A DNA stretch of 64,000 nt from an uncultured Bacteroidales bacterium (GCA_947176235.1 CAMWPM010000001.1:1-64000); one strand, 5' to 3'. Positions 1 through 9,057 are shown, counted from the first letter of the stretch. Made by a program: numbers and translations. The notes: generated by a model from the letters alone, not told the origin.

Positions 1-102
1 TCATTTTCAGACTCTGTAATATTTTTGCCTAAACACAGCTTTTTTACTATGCGCCTGAATGACGTGCGAAGCCGATAAAACTATTATTAAATATTGATTT
101 TT

Positions 103-330
103 TTATTTCCCGAACATACCACCCAGCATGCTGCCTGCTTTCTTTTTCAGACCATCAAGGGCGCTGTCGTTTACATTTTTAAGTAGTCCGGAGGCACTAA
201 GTTTCGCAATAATATCGGTGAGGGAAAGGTTCTTGAGATCGAGAGTCTTGAGGACTTCAGTAACCTTTGCGATATCAAATGAATTACCGAATTTTGCTGT
301 AAGCGCTGAGATGATTTCTTGAATGTTCAT
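103..330 (-). CDS. Small protein of unknown function (75 aa)
   Basis: I do not recognise this family. The product begins MNIQEIISAL, is rich in Leu, Lys and Ser, and has no Cys, Trp, Tyr, signal peptide or membrane segment. The pattern looks like a short helical bundle of two or three amphipathic helices with a Gly/Met-rich tail (GSMLGGMFGK). It is the only open frame here with plausible protein composition; the overlapping plus-strand frame is Arg/Ser-rich and looks like a shadow. It is transcribed away from the arabinofuranosidase gene, so the two are divergent across about 314 bp. No clear terminator follows it within the 102 bp left in the window. Confidence 0.6.
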   Translation of the reverse strand: MNIQEIISALTAKFGNSFDIAKVTEVLKTLDLKNLSLTDIIAKLSASGLLKNVNDSALDGLKKKAGSMLGGMFGK

Positions 331-644
331 AATTATAGCTGAATTAGAAGATTTTTTTCTTTTATAACACTTATCCTGCCATTATTGTTTACTATCGGTG
401 CACTTGATTTACAGAATCGAAACATCGGGATCAGCATACGTCACTCTAAGCAGGCTGGGGACTTAGAGAGGAGGAACCTCAGTCGAGTTACTTAACTTGC
501 AAGCAAATATTAATCGGGGGAAGGATTGGGCGTATGGTCACCATACATTGGCAAAAAGATGATTAAGATTACATCAAATCCGATTATTTGTTACTATCTT
601 TGTAATCAAGCAAAACAATCATAACTCATCACATAAAGAATCTT
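331..644. other. Divergent intergenic region upstream of the GH51 gene
   Basis: No gene is visible in these 314 bases. The region holds several short inverted repeats. CTCTAAG (444-450) pairs with CTTAGAG (462-468). AGTTA-ct-TAACT lies at 486-497. A near-perfect palindrome GTATGGT-c-ACCATAC lies at 532-546. A -7-like box TATCTTTG is at 595-602, about 42 bases before the GH51 start, with no convincing -33 box. The palindrome sits roughly 70 bases upstream of the expected transcription start, which would suit an activator site. Confidence 0.5.
532..546. promoter_or_regulatory. Palindromic operator candidate upstream of GH51 gene
   Basis: This is a 7-bp perfect inverted repeat, GTATGGT and ACCATAC, around a single central C. 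It lies upstream of the TATCTTTG box at 595-602. No regulator gene is adjacent, so the binding protein is unknown. The symmetry is seen directly; a regulatory role is inference. Confidence 0.35.
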
Positions 645-3134
645 ATGAAGATTAAGCAAGTTCTTGCCACGTCACTGCTTATTGTGACAAATACGCTTAA
701 CGCACAAGTCGTCATCAACATTGATGCCTCACAAAGAGGTCCTATGATCAGCCCGACCCATTATGGAATTTTCTATGAGGATATCAATCATGCTGCCGAC
801 GGAGGTCTGTATGCCGAACTAATTAGAAATCGTTCGTTTGAAGATGATGCGGATCTGTCCTCGCATGAAGGGAATAAGCCATCTATAACGAGTTGGTCAG
901 GCATCAGCGATGCACAGCTTAAATTGGTGAGTGAGGGATTACTTAACGATGTGCAGCATAATGCTCTCAGTGTGATCATCAATCATGACGGCGATGGTGT
1001 CCGGAATGAAGGATTTTGGGGAATAAATGCAGTAGAAGGAAGAAAATATCAGCTGTCATTCTGGGCAAAAAGTAATAACAACTATAACGGTGTTCTCACA
1101 GCACGACTACTCAGTGCCGACGGTCAGATACTTGGAGAAACCGATATTAAAGTCTCGTTGTCTAACGACTGGAAGAAATATTCGGCAGTCATCGTTGCTA
1201 CCGCAACCGACCCAAAGGCTGAGTTTGCACTTACAGGCAATATGGCAGGCGAATTTCAGCTGGATGTAGTCAGTCTTTTCCCGCCCACATTCAAGAATCG
1301 GGAAAACGGTATGCGTCCTGATCTTGCCCAGATGCTTGCCGATATGAATCCCACGTTCATGCGTTTCCCCGGTGGATGCTTCGTTGAAGGACAACTTAGT
1401 CCTGACAATGCATTCAGGTGGAAACGAACGATCGGTCCCATAGAGCAACGTGAGGGACACCAGAATGTCAATTGGGGCTATCGCACAAGCGATGGAATAG
1501 GCTACCACGAGTACCTGCAGCTCGCCGAGGATTTAGGAGCAAAACCTCTGTTTGTAGTGAATGTTGGTATATGGCATGGAGGTTGCACACCCTATGATCA
1601 GATTGATGAATGGATTGAGGAATGTCTGGATGCCATTGAATATGCGAATGGAGATATTACGACCAGATATGGAAAGATGCGTGCAGAAAATGGACATCCT
1701 GAGCCTTTCAATCTGGAGTATATTGAAATTGGAAATGAAAATTACAACTATAATATGGAGGATAATTCCGACCAGAGTGACCACTATCCTGAAAGATACA
1801 TCCAATTCTATAACGCCATTAAGGAGAAATATCCTTACATACATTGTATCGGAAATGTCGAGTCATGGTCAACCGATTTCCCATCATGGCGCAATGATTA
1901 CCCGGTGGAAATCGTTGACGAACATTATTACCGCAATCCGATGTGGTTTGCCGACAGATTCAACAAATATGATACCTATGACCGTTCCAGGAATAAAGTG
2001 TATGTTGGTGAATATGCCGTGACAAGTAATTTTGGTGAGATCGGTAATCTGAACGCTGCATTAGGTGAGGCGGTCTATATGATGGGGATGGAAAACAATT
2101 CGGATGTAGTGGTGATGAACTCCTATGCTCCCATTTTTGTGAATGAGAATGATGCCCGTTGGCGTCCTGATATGATACGTTTTAACTCTTCCGATGTAAT
2201 GGGCACCCCGTCGTATTATGTTCAGCAACTGTTTGCCAATAATATTGGTAAACAAGTCGTCAAGACTGACTGGACATACGAGCTTACAACCCCTCAGCCT
2301 ACAGAAGATGAAGAATCTAATTGTGTAAACGTCGGACTTGCGACATGGGCAACCTCTGCGGCTTATCGGAATGCTCAGTTGATTGTCGATGGAAAAAATG
2401 TAAATATAAGTGACTATACCATCTGGGACAAAGTGCTGGGTGATTGGAGCGTAACAGACATGGAAATCATTCAGGCAGGGAATCAGATGCCAGCCATGAT
2501 TGTATGTCCGCAGAAGATCGAAGCTGATAAGTACTCTTTCAAAGTTCAGGCAAAGAAACTCTCCGGCACGGAAGGTTTCATGGCTATGGTTGGATATAAG
2601 AATGTAGATAATTATCAGTGGTTTAATGTAGGTGGCTGGACTAACAGTCAAAATAATATTGAGCAGTCGATCGACGGAAATCGCGTGCCATTGTGCATAG
2701 GCAGACGCTTCAATGTTGAGACGGATCGCTGGTACGACCTGCAGGTAGATGTTGATGGTGACAGTGTCCATTGCTATCTTGATGGTAATCTTGATCTGTC
2801 GTGTGCCACGCTCAAGGGCAGTGCTTATGAAGGCGTATATGTTTCCACCACAATTGACGATGCGTCAAAAATAATGTATATCAAAGTGGTGAATTTAGGT
2901 AATGGATACGCCGATGGAGTGGTGAATTTGTCTAATTGCAGTATTGACACAAGTAATGAAGATGCTCTGCAACTTATTCGACTGTCGGCTGATAGCGGTA
3001 GTGCTGAAAATACTATTGCAGATCCCCAGAATGTCAGTCCGGTCAACGGCTCAATCAAAGCGGGTGAATCCAATGACATCCTTTTTGAAGTCCCGGCATA
3101 TTCTGTCAATATTCTGAAAATAAAAATTCAATAA
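645..3134 (+). CDS. Secreted alpha-L-arabinofuranosidase, GH51 family
   Basis: This enzyme should release terminal L-arabinofuranose from arabinan or arabinoxylan in the periplasm or at the cell surface. A signal peptide is visible (about residues 1-20, cleavage near NA-Q). GH51 signatures follow: GIFYEDINHAADGG near the N-terminus, RFPGGCFVEG from R240, the acid/base Glu365 in EIGNENYN, and the nucleophile Glu456 in VGEYAV. Residues of about 115-210 look like a carbohydrate-binding (CBM4/9-type) beta-sandwich. A stretch at about 613-735 resembles a laminin-G/DUF1080-like jelly roll inserted before the C-terminal arabinofuranosidase domain ends at 829. At 829 aa it is longer than minimal GH51 enzymes of about 500-650 aa because of these domains. 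No SusC/SusD pair lies in the window, so it is not part of a visible utilisation locus. Confidence 0.93.
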   Translation: MKIKQVLATSLLIVTNTLNAQVVINIDASQRGPMISPTHYGIFYEDINHAADGGLYAELIRNRSFEDDADLSSHEGNKPSITSWSGISDAQLKLVSEGLLNDVQHNALSVIINHDGDGVRNEGFWGINAVEGRKYQLSFWAKSNNNYNGVLTARLLSADGQILGETDIKVSLSNDWKKYSAVIVATATDPKAEFALTGNMAGEFQLDVVSLFPPTFKNRENGMRPDLAQMLADMNPTFMRFPGGCFVEGQLSPDNAFRWKRTIGPIEQREGHQNVNWGYRTSDGIGYHEYLQLAEDLGAKPLFVVNVGIWHGGCTPYDQIDEWIEECLDAIEYANGDITTRYGKMRAENGHPEPFNLEYIEIGNENYNYNMEDNSDQSDHYPERYIQFYNAIKEKYPYIHCIGNVESWSTDFPSWRNDYPVEIVDEHYYRNPMWFADRFNKYDTYDRSRNKVYVGEYAVTSNFGEIGNLNAALGEAVYMMGMENNSDVVVMNSYAPIFVNENDARWRPDMIRFNSSDVMGTPSYYVQQLFANNIGKQVVKTDWTYELTTPQPTEDEESNCVNVGLATWATSAAYRNAQLIVDGKNVNISDYTIWDKVLGDWSVTDMEIIQAGNQMPAMIVCPQKIEADKYSFKVQAKKLSGTEGFMAMVGYKNVDNYQWFNVGGWTNSQNNIEQSIDGNRVPLCIGRRFNVETDRWYDLQVDVDGDSVHCYLDGNLDLSCATLKGSAYEGVYVSTTIDDASKIMYIKVVNLGNGYADGVVNLSNCSIDTSNEDALQLIRLSADSGSAENTIADPQNVSPVNGSIKAGESNDILFEVPAYSVNILKIKIQ

Positions 3135-3175
3135 AGACTGGCGGAGCGTCAATTCAATTTCTAAATTTACCGTTT

Positions 3176-4402
3176 ATGAGCCATTCAACCGATATAGCGC
3201 CGGTATCCGCTTCGCGTCGACACATATTTCTTGATGCGTTGCGAGGTTTTGCGTTGCTTGGAGTATGCCTTGCCAATTATCCTGAGTTTTCACTCTATAC
3301 GTTTCAGTCTGACTCAGTTGCGGCATCAATGCCCGGAGCGGATATTGACAAGTATGTGAAATTCTTTCAGTATCTGTTGATCGACGGTAAGTTCTACACT
3401 CTATTTTCATTATTGTTCGGTATCGGATTCTCGATTATTATCTCTCATGCTGCCGAAAGGGGAGCGGACGGCTTCCGCATTTTCTATCGGAGAATGCTCA
3501 TTCTTGCACTGATCGGCTGCACTCATCTCATGACGGTTTGGAGCGGTGACATACTTTTGCTTTATGCTGTTCTCGGAATGTTACTGCCGTTATTCCGCAA
3601 TCTTTCCGATAAAAAGATCCTTACGATTGCAGGAATCCTGTTGATTCTACCGGTCTTCATCGATGCTTTTTGCGAGATTTTTGATGTGTTTCTTGCCCGA
3701 TTTCCTTATTCAAAATGGTGGGAAACAGCAACCGCACAGGGAATTACCGAAAAGAACTTCGGTACATGGCTTCGTGACGCATCAGGTTACAAAGATGTGT
3801 TTAGCTTCCTGCTTCAAGGTGCATGGGAACGCCTTTATGAGTTTGTCGACGGAAACAGGTATTTCAAGGTCCTCGGACTTTTCCTGATAGGTTTCGTGAT
3901 CGGACGTAGAAAAATTTATGCCGATCTGAATGCACATTCATCATTGCTGTGTCGAATCGCAATACTGGGATTGCTTATCGGACTTCCGCTTTCCGTTTTA
4001 TATGCTGTAAGCGGTATTAACGGACATCCATGCGGCAATGCGGTTCACTCATTATTATATACTGTGAGCGTCTATCCTCTTGGATTTGCTTACGCGGCAC
4101 TTCTTGGTCTTTTCTGTATCCGTTATCCTCACATTGCACTTTGGCGAATCATTGCAGCTCCCGGACGTATGGCACTAACCAACTATATCTCACAATCATT
4201 GATCGGAATGTGGCTTTTCTACGGTATTGGGCTCGGAATGGGAGCTTCCATCGGACTGGGGTTAACCGAACTGATAGCCCTGGGAGTGTTTTCCTTCCAG
4301 ATATTATTCAGCATGGGATGGTTAAGATTCTTCCGTTTCGGTCCGCTTGAATGGATTTGGAGGATGCTAACTTATGGGAAGCTTCTGCCTCTCCTCAAGT
4401 GA
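3176..4402 (+). CDS. DUF418 (YeiB-type) multi-pass membrane protein
   Basis: A predicted inner-membrane protein of 408 aa. It opens with the family pattern RHIFLDALRGFALLGVCLANYP, where the first helix begins, followed by at least eight hydrophobic segments and a C-terminal DUF418 block (FGPLEWIWRMLTYGK). DUF418 proteins are often grouped with acyltransferase-like membrane proteins, but the biochemical role is not established. It starts 41 bases after the GH51 gene on the same strand and may be co-transcribed. The ATG at 3176 is chosen because the conserved LDALRG motif lies soon after it. Confidence 0.85.
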   Translation: MSHSTDIAPVSASRRHIFLDALRGFALLGVCLANYPEFSLYTFQSDSVAASMPGADIDKYVKFFQYLLIDGKFYTLFSLLFGIGFSIIISHAAERGADGFRIFYRRMLILALIGCTHLMTVWSGDILLLYAVLGMLLPLFRNLSDKKILTIAGILLILPVFIDAFCEIFDVFLARFPYSKWWETATAQGITEKNFGTWLRDASGYKDVFSFLLQGAWERLYEFVDGNRYFKVLGLFLIGFVIGRRKIYADLNAHSSLLCRIAILGLLIGLPLSVLYAVSGINGHPCGNAVHSLLYTVSVYPLGFAYAALLGLFCIRYPHIALWRIIAAPGRMALTNYISQSLIGMWLFYGIGLGMGASIGLGLTELIALGVFSFQILFSMGWLRFFRFGPLEWIWRMLTYGKLLPLLK

Positions 4403-4472
4403 CGTCATTCACCAATAAATACACCAGGTGCGTTTGACCGGAAAATTTTTTTGTGAAATTATGATGGCTTGT

Positions 4473-4503
4473 ATTGATATTTTTATCAAAATGCTTACCT
4501 TTG
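4473..4503 (+). promoter_or_regulatory. Promoter for glnN leader (ATTG-N19-TACCTTTG)
   Basis: The -33-like ATTG at 4473-4476 is followed by exactly 19 bases and then TACCTTTG at 4496-4503, matching the Bacteroidales TTTG-N19-TAnnTTTG consensus in spacing and in the -7 box. Transcription should start near 4510. Confidence 0.6.
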
Positions 4504-4570
4504 CACTCGGATACAATTGCAAGTTGGCAATGATCCAAATCTAAGGTAGAAATGGCATACATGACCGATG

Positions 4571-4628
4571 CAACGATGAAGGTAGTCACGCTTTGCTTCA
4601 CTGAGAAAAGTAAGCGTACTAATGGTTG
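4571..4628 (+). ncRNA. Folded element in the glnN leader
   Basis: TAGT(C)ACGCTT at 4583-4593 pairs with AAGCGTACTA at 4612-4621: ten base pairs with one bulged C and an 18-nt loop. CAAC at 4571 and GTTG at 4625-4628 can close an outer helix. The element lies between the promoter and the terminator-like hairpin. It could be a leader switch, or part of a separate small RNA ending near 4730. I do not recognise a known riboswitch class. Confidence 0.45.
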
Positions 4629-4690
4629 TCACTCCTCTTTTAATTGCTTATCTGCCATTTTCATCCCCACTCATTCCCTCGACCCATCCT

Positions 4691-4730
4691 CTGACGCCCA
4701 AGCACAATCGCCCGGGCGTCAGTCATTTTT
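4691..4730 (+). terminator. Terminator-like hairpin inside the glnN leader
   Basis: CTGACGCCC (4691-4699, preceded by T) pairs perfectly with GGGCGTCAG (4714-4722) over nine base pairs with a 14-nt loop, followed by TCATTTTT. It lies 70 bases upstream of the glutamine synthetase start and about 180 bases after the predicted transcription start. This suits attenuation, or the end of an independent small RNA. Confidence 0.6.
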
Positions 4731-4802
4731 CCCAAACGGAAAAGGGGAGTGGTTAAACTAAAGGTGATTAGATCCTATTATTACTCATAAATTTCTATAA
4801 GT

Positions 4803-6992
4803 ATGTCACAGTTGAGATTTAAAGTTGTTGAAGAGGCTTTTGACCGTAAAGCCGCACCTGTTGCTATTCCGAATGAGCGGCCTGAGGTATATTATGGCAA
4901 ATACGTTTTCAACAGGCAAAAGATGTTTGAGTATCTGCCGAAAAAGACTTATGATGCTTTGGTCTATGCCATCGACAACAAGGAGCCGCTGTCACGTGAA
5001 GTCGCCAATAGTGTTGCTGAAGGCATGAAGAGATGGGCAATTGACAATGGCGCTCGCCACTACACCCACTGGTTTCATCCGCTGACCGATGGCACTGCCG
5101 AGAAGCACGATGCTTTCATCGAGCACGACGGAAAGGGCGGGGTAGTGGAGGAATTCACTGGCAAACTTCTTGTGCAGCAGGAGCCTGACGCTTCCAGCTT
5201 CCCCAACGGTGGCATACGCAATACTTTTGAAGCGCGCGGTTATTCGGCTTGGGATATTTCGTCGCCGGCATTCATTCTTGATCAGACGCTGTGTATCCCC
5301 ACTATCTTTATTTCATACACCGGTGAATCACTAGACTATAAGACTCCGCTTCTTCGTGCGCTCAATGCCGTCGACAAGGCGGGCACAAAAGTTGCCAGAT
5401 TCTTTGATCCCGACGTCAAGCATGTCATCTCCTATTTAGGATGGGAACAGGAGTACTTTCTTGTCGACGAAGCGCTCTATTCCGCCCGCCCCGACCTGCT
5501 GATGACAGGACGTACGCTCATGGGGCATGAAAGTGCGAAAAACCAGCAGCTTGAGGATCATTATTTCGGTGCAATACCTTCCCGTGTCGAAGCATTCATG
5601 CTTGATCTCGAGATCGAATGTCATAAACTCGGCATTCCTGCCAAAACGCGCCACAATGAGGTTGCTCCCAATCAGTTTGAACTCGCCCCCGTCTTTGAAG
5701 AGACGAACCTCGCCAACGACCATAACCTGCTGTTAATGTCGGTGATGGAAGAAGTGGCGCGTCGTCATAACTTCCGTGTGCTTCTGCATGAAAAGCCCTT
5801 CGCCGGTGTAAACGGTTCCGGAAAACATAACAACTGGAGTCTTGGCACAGACACTGGGGTAATGCTCTTCGCTCCGGGTAAGACTCCCGCTGACAATCTT
5901 CAGTTCATCACATTCGTTGCCAACGTTATGGCTGCGGTCAATCGTCATAATGGTCTGCTAAAAGCATCAATATCATCCGCCACTAATGCTCACCGTCTCG
6001 GAGCCAATGAAGCCCCTCCGGCAATCATCTCGATTTTCACAGGCTCCCAGCTTGCCGAGATTTTTAACCGCCTCGAAAACAGCACTAACGACGAATTGAT
6101 CAGCTTTGCTGCCAAAGAAGGAATGTCGGTCGGTGTGTCACAAATCCCTGAGATTCTGATTGATAATACTGACCGTAACCGCACGTCACCTTTTGCCTTC
6201 ACCGGCAACCGTTTTGAATTCCGTGCCGTAGGTTCTTCCGCCAATTGTGCTTCTGCCATGATTGCCCTTAACGCGGCCGTGGCTGATCAACTCGAACAGT
6301 TCAGCAAGAAAGTAGAGGATCGTCTCTCCAAAGGTGAAAAGCTCAATCATGCAATACTCGAAGAAGTAAAGCGCCTGATTATCGACAACAAAGCCATCCA
6401 TTTCGACGGCAACGGTTATAGCGAGGAATGGAAGACGGAAGCTGCACGTCGCGGTCTTGACTGCGAGACAAGTGTACCGAAGATCTTCGATGCTTATCTT
6501 CGTCCTGCATCTGTTGACATGTTTGCCCGTACCGGTGTATTTAATAAGGTTGAGCTTGAAGCCCGTAATGAAGTGAAATGGGAGATGTACACTAAGAAGG
6601 TGCAGATTGAAGCGCGTGTCCTTGGTGATCTCGCTATCAATCACGTTATTCCTGTTGCCACGCGTTACCAGTCGTTGCTTGTCGACAATCTTGTGAAACT
6701 CAAGTCACTTTTCCCCGGCGAAAAAGGCGAGAAGCTTTCCGAACTCGACATGTCGACTATTGAAAAAATGGCTCATCACATGCTCACCATCAAGAATGAG
6801 GTGGAGGCAATGGTTAATGCCCGCAAGGATGCCAACCGTATCACGAGTGAACGTGAGAAGGCAATTGCTTATCACGATACCGTTGTCCCCCGCATGGAGA
6901 CTATCCGTTATCACATCGATAAGCTCGAACTTATGGTCGATAACGAAATGTGGCCTCTGCCCAAATATCGCGAATTGCTCTTTATCCGCTGA
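4803..6992 (+). CDS. glnN: Glutamine synthetase type III
   Basis: Cytoplasmic ATP-dependent synthesis of glutamine from glutamate and ammonium. At 729 aa it has the length of type III enzymes (about 700-730) rather than type I (about 450-470). The type III pattern EFTGKLLVQQEPDASSFPNGG lies near residue 120, the substrate/ATP region GVNGSGKHNNWS at about 335-346 (K341), and FTGNRFEFRAVGSS with R470 in the ATP/glutamate site. The C-terminal region is helical, as in this class. The gene is preceded by a long folded leader with its own promoter and is followed after 15 bases by a glutamine-dependent amidotransferase, so the two are very likely co-transcribed. Regulation at the leader by nitrogen or glutamine status is inference. 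Confidence 0.97.
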   Translation: MSQLRFKVVEEAFDRKAAPVAIPNERPEVYYGKYVFNRQKMFEYLPKKTYDALVYAIDNKEPLSREVANSVAEGMKRWAIDNGARHYTHWFHPLTDGTAEKHDAFIEHDGKGGVVEEFTGKLLVQQEPDASSFPNGGIRNTFEARGYSAWDISSPAFILDQTLCIPTIFISYTGESLDYKTPLLRALNAVDKAGTKVARFFDPDVKHVISYLGWEQEYFLVDEALYSARPDLLMTGRTLMGHESAKNQQLEDHYFGAIPSRVEAFMLDLEIECHKLGIPAKTRHNEVAPNQFELAPVFEETNLANDHNLLLMSVMEEVARRHNFRVLLHEKPFAGVNGSGKHNNWSLGTDTGVMLFAPGKTPADNLQFITFVANVMAAVNRHNGLLKASISSATNAHRLGANEAPPAIISIFTGSQLAEIFNRLENSTNDELISFAAKEGMSVGVSQIPEILIDNTDRNRTSPFAFTGNRFEFRAVGSSANCASAMIALNAAVADQLEQFSKKVEDRLSKGEKLNHAILEEVKRLIIDNKAIHFDGNGYSEEWKTEAARRGLDCETSVPKIFDAYLRPASVDMFARTGVFNKVELEARNEVKWEMYTKKVQIEARVLGDLAINHVIPVATRYQSLLVDNLVKLKSLFPGEKGEKLSELDMSTIEKMAHHMLTIKNEVEAMVNARKDANRITSEREKAIAYHDTVVPRMETIRYHIDKLELMVDNEMWPLPKYRELLFIR

Positions 6993-7007
6993 TTCTTTTC
7001 CTTATAT

Positions 7008-8894
7008 ATGGAACAACTGAAACATGAGTGCGGCGTGGCGATGATTCGTCTGCGCCGCCCTCTTGAATATTACAAGGCTAAATACGGATCCTACGCCTAC
7101 GGACTGAACAAGCTCTATCTTTTGATGGAAAAACAGCACAACCGCGGACAGGAAGGTGCTGGAATCGGTGTAGTTAAACTTCATGCTCGTCCCGGTCATG
7201 AATATGTGTTCAGAGAGAGAGCTTTAGGATCGGGAGCAATCTCCGATATCTTTTCAGAGATTGGGCCCAAACTCGAAAATGAGCACCTTGAGGGTCGTGA
7301 TGTCAGATGGGTAGAGGAATATGCCCCGTTCATCGGTGAGATTTATATGGGACATCTCCGCTACAGCACCACCGGCAAAAGCGGAATCAGCTACGTTCAT
7401 CCCTTTTTGAGACGTAACAACTGGAAGTCGCGCAACCTCCTTATGTGCGGCAATTTCAACATGACCAACGTTGATGAAATCTTCAAGAGCATTGTCGACA
7501 AAGGGCAGCATCCGCGGCTCTACTCTGACACGATAGTGCTTCTTGAGCAGCTTGGTTATGCACTTGATAAAGAAAACCATCGGCTCTATCGTGAATATCG
7601 TGACAGCCTTGATGACCCTGAATTGTCACATGTCATTGAAGATAATTTGGACATCAGAAATGTTCTCAAAAGTGCTTCTCCTCAATGGGACGGCGGATAC
7701 GTAATCTGTGGTGCCACCGGCTCCGGCGACATGTTTGCCCTGCGTGATCCTCACGGAATTCGTCCGGCTTTCTATTACTGGGATGACGAGATCGTTGTCG
7801 TGGCATCTGAGCGTCCCGTAATCCAGACTGTCTTCAATGTCCGTCGAAATGATGTTCATGAGCTCACACCGGGTAGCGCGATAATATGTAACAAAAGGGG
7901 AGAGGTGACTGTCAACGATATTCTTGGAGAAAAAAAGAATGAACGTTGCAGCTTCGAACGTATTTACTTCTCGCGCGGGAGTGATGCCGACATTTATCGG
8001 GAGCGGAAAGCCCTCGGCAAACAGCTCTCAGAAGAGATATTGTCCACAATCGACTTTGATCTGCACAACTCTGTATTCTCATTTATCCCCAACACCGCTG
8101 AAGTGGCTTTTATCGGAATGATTGAGGGAATGGAGGAACAGCTGGAACGCAACAAGGCTAAAGCGATACTGGATGCCGCTGAAAAAGGGGATCTGTCAGC
8201 CGAACGTCTTGAAAAAATCATGAGTGAAAGGCTGCGTATAGAGAAAGTAGCCATAAAGGATATCAAACTCCGGACTTTCATTGCCGAAGGGACATCGCGT
8301 AACGATCTTGCGGCTCACGTTTATGATGTGACGTACGGTTGCATTAACAATAACATAGACAATCTTGTAGTAATCGACGACAGTATCGTGAGAGGCACAA
8401 CACTCCGCCAGTCAATAATCGGAATGCTTGATCGTCTGCATCCGCGCCGGATAGTTATAGTGTCTTCCTCACCTCAAGTTCGCTATCCTGACTATTATGG
8501 AATCGACATGTCCAGAATGGGGGAGTTTATCGCATTTCGGGCAGCGATGCTATTGCTTGAAGAAAGAGGTATGAAATCGCTTATTGACGATGTCTATGAA
8601 GAATGTTGTCAGCAGATTAAGCTTCCGGCTTCCAGTCAGCATAATTGTGTCAAACGTATCTATGAGCCGTTCACCCGTCAGGAAATCTCTGAGAAAATAG
8701 CAGCAATGCTGACGCCGAAAGGCACAAATGCCGAAGTAAAGATTGTATATCAGACTGTGGACGGACTACACAATGCGATCCCCGGTCATCCCGGTGACTG
8801 GTATTTTTCAGGCAATTATCCCACACCGGGAGGAAATAGACTTGTCAATCAGGCATTTATCAATTTTTATGAAGGTAAAGTAAACGCGCGATAA
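7008..8894 (+). CDS. PurF-type glutamine amidotransferase/phosphoribosyltransferase paralogue
   Basis: An N-terminal Ntn-hydrolase glutaminase domain begins HECGVA with Cys8, and NRGQEGAGIG follows near residue 45. A C-terminal type I phosphoribosyltransferase domain carries the PRPP loop VVIDDSIVRGTT, with the Asp pair at 457-458. This is the architecture of amidophosphoribosyltransferase, the first step of purine synthesis. It is 628 aa, however, against about 450-510 for ordinary PurF, because of an extra helical, charged segment at about 335-430 and a longer C-terminus. Family members this long exist in Bacteroidales beside or instead of normal PurF. Which role this one plays cannot be settled here, so I give no symbol. 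The 15-base gap to glutamine synthetase puts it in one unit with the supply of its substrate. Confidence 0.8.
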   Translation: MEQLKHECGVAMIRLRRPLEYYKAKYGSYAYGLNKLYLLMEKQHNRGQEGAGIGVVKLHARPGHEYVFRERALGSGAISDIFSEIGPKLENEHLEGRDVRWVEEYAPFIGEIYMGHLRYSTTGKSGISYVHPFLRRNNWKSRNLLMCGNFNMTNVDEIFKSIVDKGQHPRLYSDTIVLLEQLGYALDKENHRLYREYRDSLDDPELSHVIEDNLDIRNVLKSASPQWDGGYVICGATGSGDMFALRDPHGIRPAFYYWDDEIVVVASERPVIQTVFNVRRNDVHELTPGSAIICNKRGEVTVNDILGEKKNERCSFERIYFSRGSDADIYRERKALGKQLSEEILSTIDFDLHNSVFSFIPNTAEVAFIGMIEGMEEQLERNKAKAILDAAEKGDLSAERLEKIMSERLRIEKVAIKDIKLRTFIAEGTSRNDLAAHVYDVTYGCINNNIDNLVVIDDSIVRGTTLRQSIIGMLDRLHPRRIVIVSSSPQVRYPDYYGIDMSRMGEFIAFRAAMLLLEERGMKSLIDDVYEECCQQIKLPASSQHNCVKRIYEPFTRQEISEKIAAMLTPKGTNAEVKIVYQTVDGLHNAIPGHPGDWYFSGNYPTPGGNRLVNQAFINFYEGKVNAR

Positions 8895-8930
8895 TTCAAG
8901 TCTTAATCATACAAAGGCTTATAAACGCAT

Positions 8931-8975
8931 AATACCATCCGTATGTTATCCGATAAGGATAATTCGGGTGGTATT
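8931..8975 (+). terminator. Probable terminator after the PurF-like gene
   Basis: AATACCATCCG (8931-8941) pairs with CGGGTGGTATT (8965-8975), eleven pairs with one G-U. Inside it, TTATCC (8946-8951) pairs with GGATAA (8957-8962). The U-tract is weak (ATTAT), which lowers confidence that it is a simple intrinsic terminator. Confidence 0.5.
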
Positions 8976-8983
8976 ATTATAGT

Positions 8984-9057
8984 CCTTGTCTCCGTCATCG
9001 GAAAAGTAGAGATAAAGAGAGAGAAATCCGATGAGTTTCGTTATCCTTGCGACAAGG
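8984..9057. repeat. Second nested inverted repeat
   Basis: CCTTGTC (8984-8990) pairs with GACAAGG (9051-9057), and inside it TCATCGG (8995-9001) pairs with CCGATGA (9028-9034). This two-level hairpin directly follows the previous one. Its purpose is unknown. Confidence 0.4.

Larger units (their letters stand above)
4403..4802. other. Long structured 5' leader before glutamine synthetase
   Basis: These 400 bases hold no convincing gene. They contain a good promoter (4473-4503), a strong bulged stem (4583-4593 with 4612-4621), and a terminator-like hairpin (4691-4722) followed by TCATTTTT. The glutamine synthetase ATG is at 4803, so the predicted leader is about 290 nt with a possible stop signal inside it. 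A 69-codon frame at 4552-4761 runs through the stems and the hairpin and has no protein-like features. Confidence 0.6.

Noticed and set aside
1561..2022. Long frame inside the GH51 gene
   Set aside because: It is a +1 shadow of a gene with intact catalytic motifs in the main frame; Ile/Met/Thr/Arg-rich composition.
4552..4761. 69-codon frame in the glnN leader
   Set aside because: It crosses both RNA stems and the terminator-like hairpin, is rich in His/Ser/Pro without any domain pattern, and starts well after the promoter with no close relatives that I know of.
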